Origin: Succinivibrio sp.
GTDB taxonomy: Bacteria; Pseudomonadota; Gammaproteobacteria; Enterobacterales; Succinivibrionaceae
DNA length: 7,929 nucleotides
NCBI GenBank assembly: GCA_017959135.1
Contig: JAGDBH010000009.1
Location: 1-7,929, forward strand
Direction of reading: 5' to 3'
Part shown: one piece after another, positions 7,666 to 7,929 of the stretch
Layout: each line of letters opens with the position of its first letter
How positions within the stretch are numbered: position 1 is the first letter of the stretch
Notes under the pieces: generated by a model
The model's input: the letters and a program-made list of their open reading frames with translations, nothing else
Told to the model about the DNA's origin: nothing
The model's database searches: none
Translations under genes and position numbers: made by a program

Positions 7666-7929
7666 ATGCTAATAACAATTGCTGTAATCTTTGTACTTTT
7701 GGCAACCTTCCTGCTGATTATCATAAACATGTACAGTGATTATGTTTCACGTAGAGAACAGGATGCAAGACTGATTGCCAACAAAGCTAACAATATTATT
7801 GCAGAATGTGAGGAATTGTTACTGAATCAGTCACAGGTGGCTTTTTCAAAAACACTTGTGCTGGTACTTCATTACCGTATTATTCGTGCCCTACGCAAAA
7901 GAGCCATTGATCCTAAACGCAGAGAAGAA
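7666..7929 (+). CDS. Small membrane-anchored protein of unknown function, N-terminal part only
   Basis: The frame opens at ATG 7666 and runs to the right edge: 88 codons are visible and no stop is reached. Residues about 2-22 form one long hydrophobic helix that starts right at the N-terminus, followed by SDYVSRREQ; the basic pair after the helix suggests a single-pass anchor with most of the protein in the cytoplasm. Residues about 30-60 (RLIANKANNIIAECEELLLNQ) look like an amphipathic helix or coiled coil, and a basic segment (RIIRALRKRAIDPKRREE) follows. It faintly resembles an uncharacterised group of gammaproteobacterial anchored helical proteins that I remember, but I cannot name a family. 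The ribosome binding site is weak (GAGATTAAG region). It is divergent from the fumarase. Confidence 0.65.
   Translation, partial: MLITIAVIFVLLATFLLIIINMYSDYVSRREQDARLIANKANNIIAECEELLLNQSQVAFSKTLVLVLHYRIIRALRKRAIDPKRREE

Noticed and set aside
1..7929. Mobile element, CRISPR, toxin-antitoxin or defence system
   Set aside because: No transposase or integrase motif, terminal inverted repeats, regular repeat-spacer pattern or paired small genes were found; all long frames are accounted for by conserved chromosomal genes.

Overview
The window looks like a piece of chromosome from a host-associated, moderately AT-rich gammaproteobacterium. The Mfd protein resembles the enterobacterial or Aeromonadales type. 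The fumarase is the oxygen-sensitive 4Fe-4S (class I) form, and arginine is often coded by AGA. A succinate-producing gut anaerobe of the Succinivibrionaceae would fit, but that placement comes from memory of family sequences and not from a search.

Layout, left to right. Positions 1-296 hold the start of a minus-strand membrane protein, cut by the window edge, that resembles the DUF6056/DUF3329 family. It is divergent from mfd (365-3865, plus), the transcription-repair coupling factor, which is full length except for one in-frame TAA at codon 730, between Walker A and Walker B. Eight bases beyond mfd, and convergent with it, lies a minus-strand GH13 cyclomaltodextrinase/neopullulanase-type enzyme (3874-5610), intact; its most likely start is nine codons inside the longest reading frame. 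A clear intrinsic terminator (5700-5732) separates it from a minus-strand class I fumarase (5762-7291), which carries two in-frame stops (TAG and TGA) eleven codons apart. A 374-base non-coding stretch (7292-7665) with a candidate fumarase promoter, a six-codon ORF with a good ribosome binding site and a small inverted repeat leads to a plus-strand gene for a small N-terminally anchored membrane protein, cut by the right edge (7666-7929).

The genes do not form one pathway. They are ordinary housekeeping or central-metabolism genes, each apparently its own transcription unit: DNA repair, intracellular maltodextrin breakdown and the fumarate/malate interconversion. I found no mobile element, CRISPR array, toxin-antitoxin or defence-like cassette, and no credible new system.

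What stands out is that two of the three complete genes are interrupted by premature stops of all three types (TAA, TAG, TGA). All fit single-base substitutions with no frameshift, and the reading frames on both sides are otherwise well conserved. Consensus or sequencing error, or very recent gene decay, are the simplest explanations; recoding of one codon cannot explain all three.
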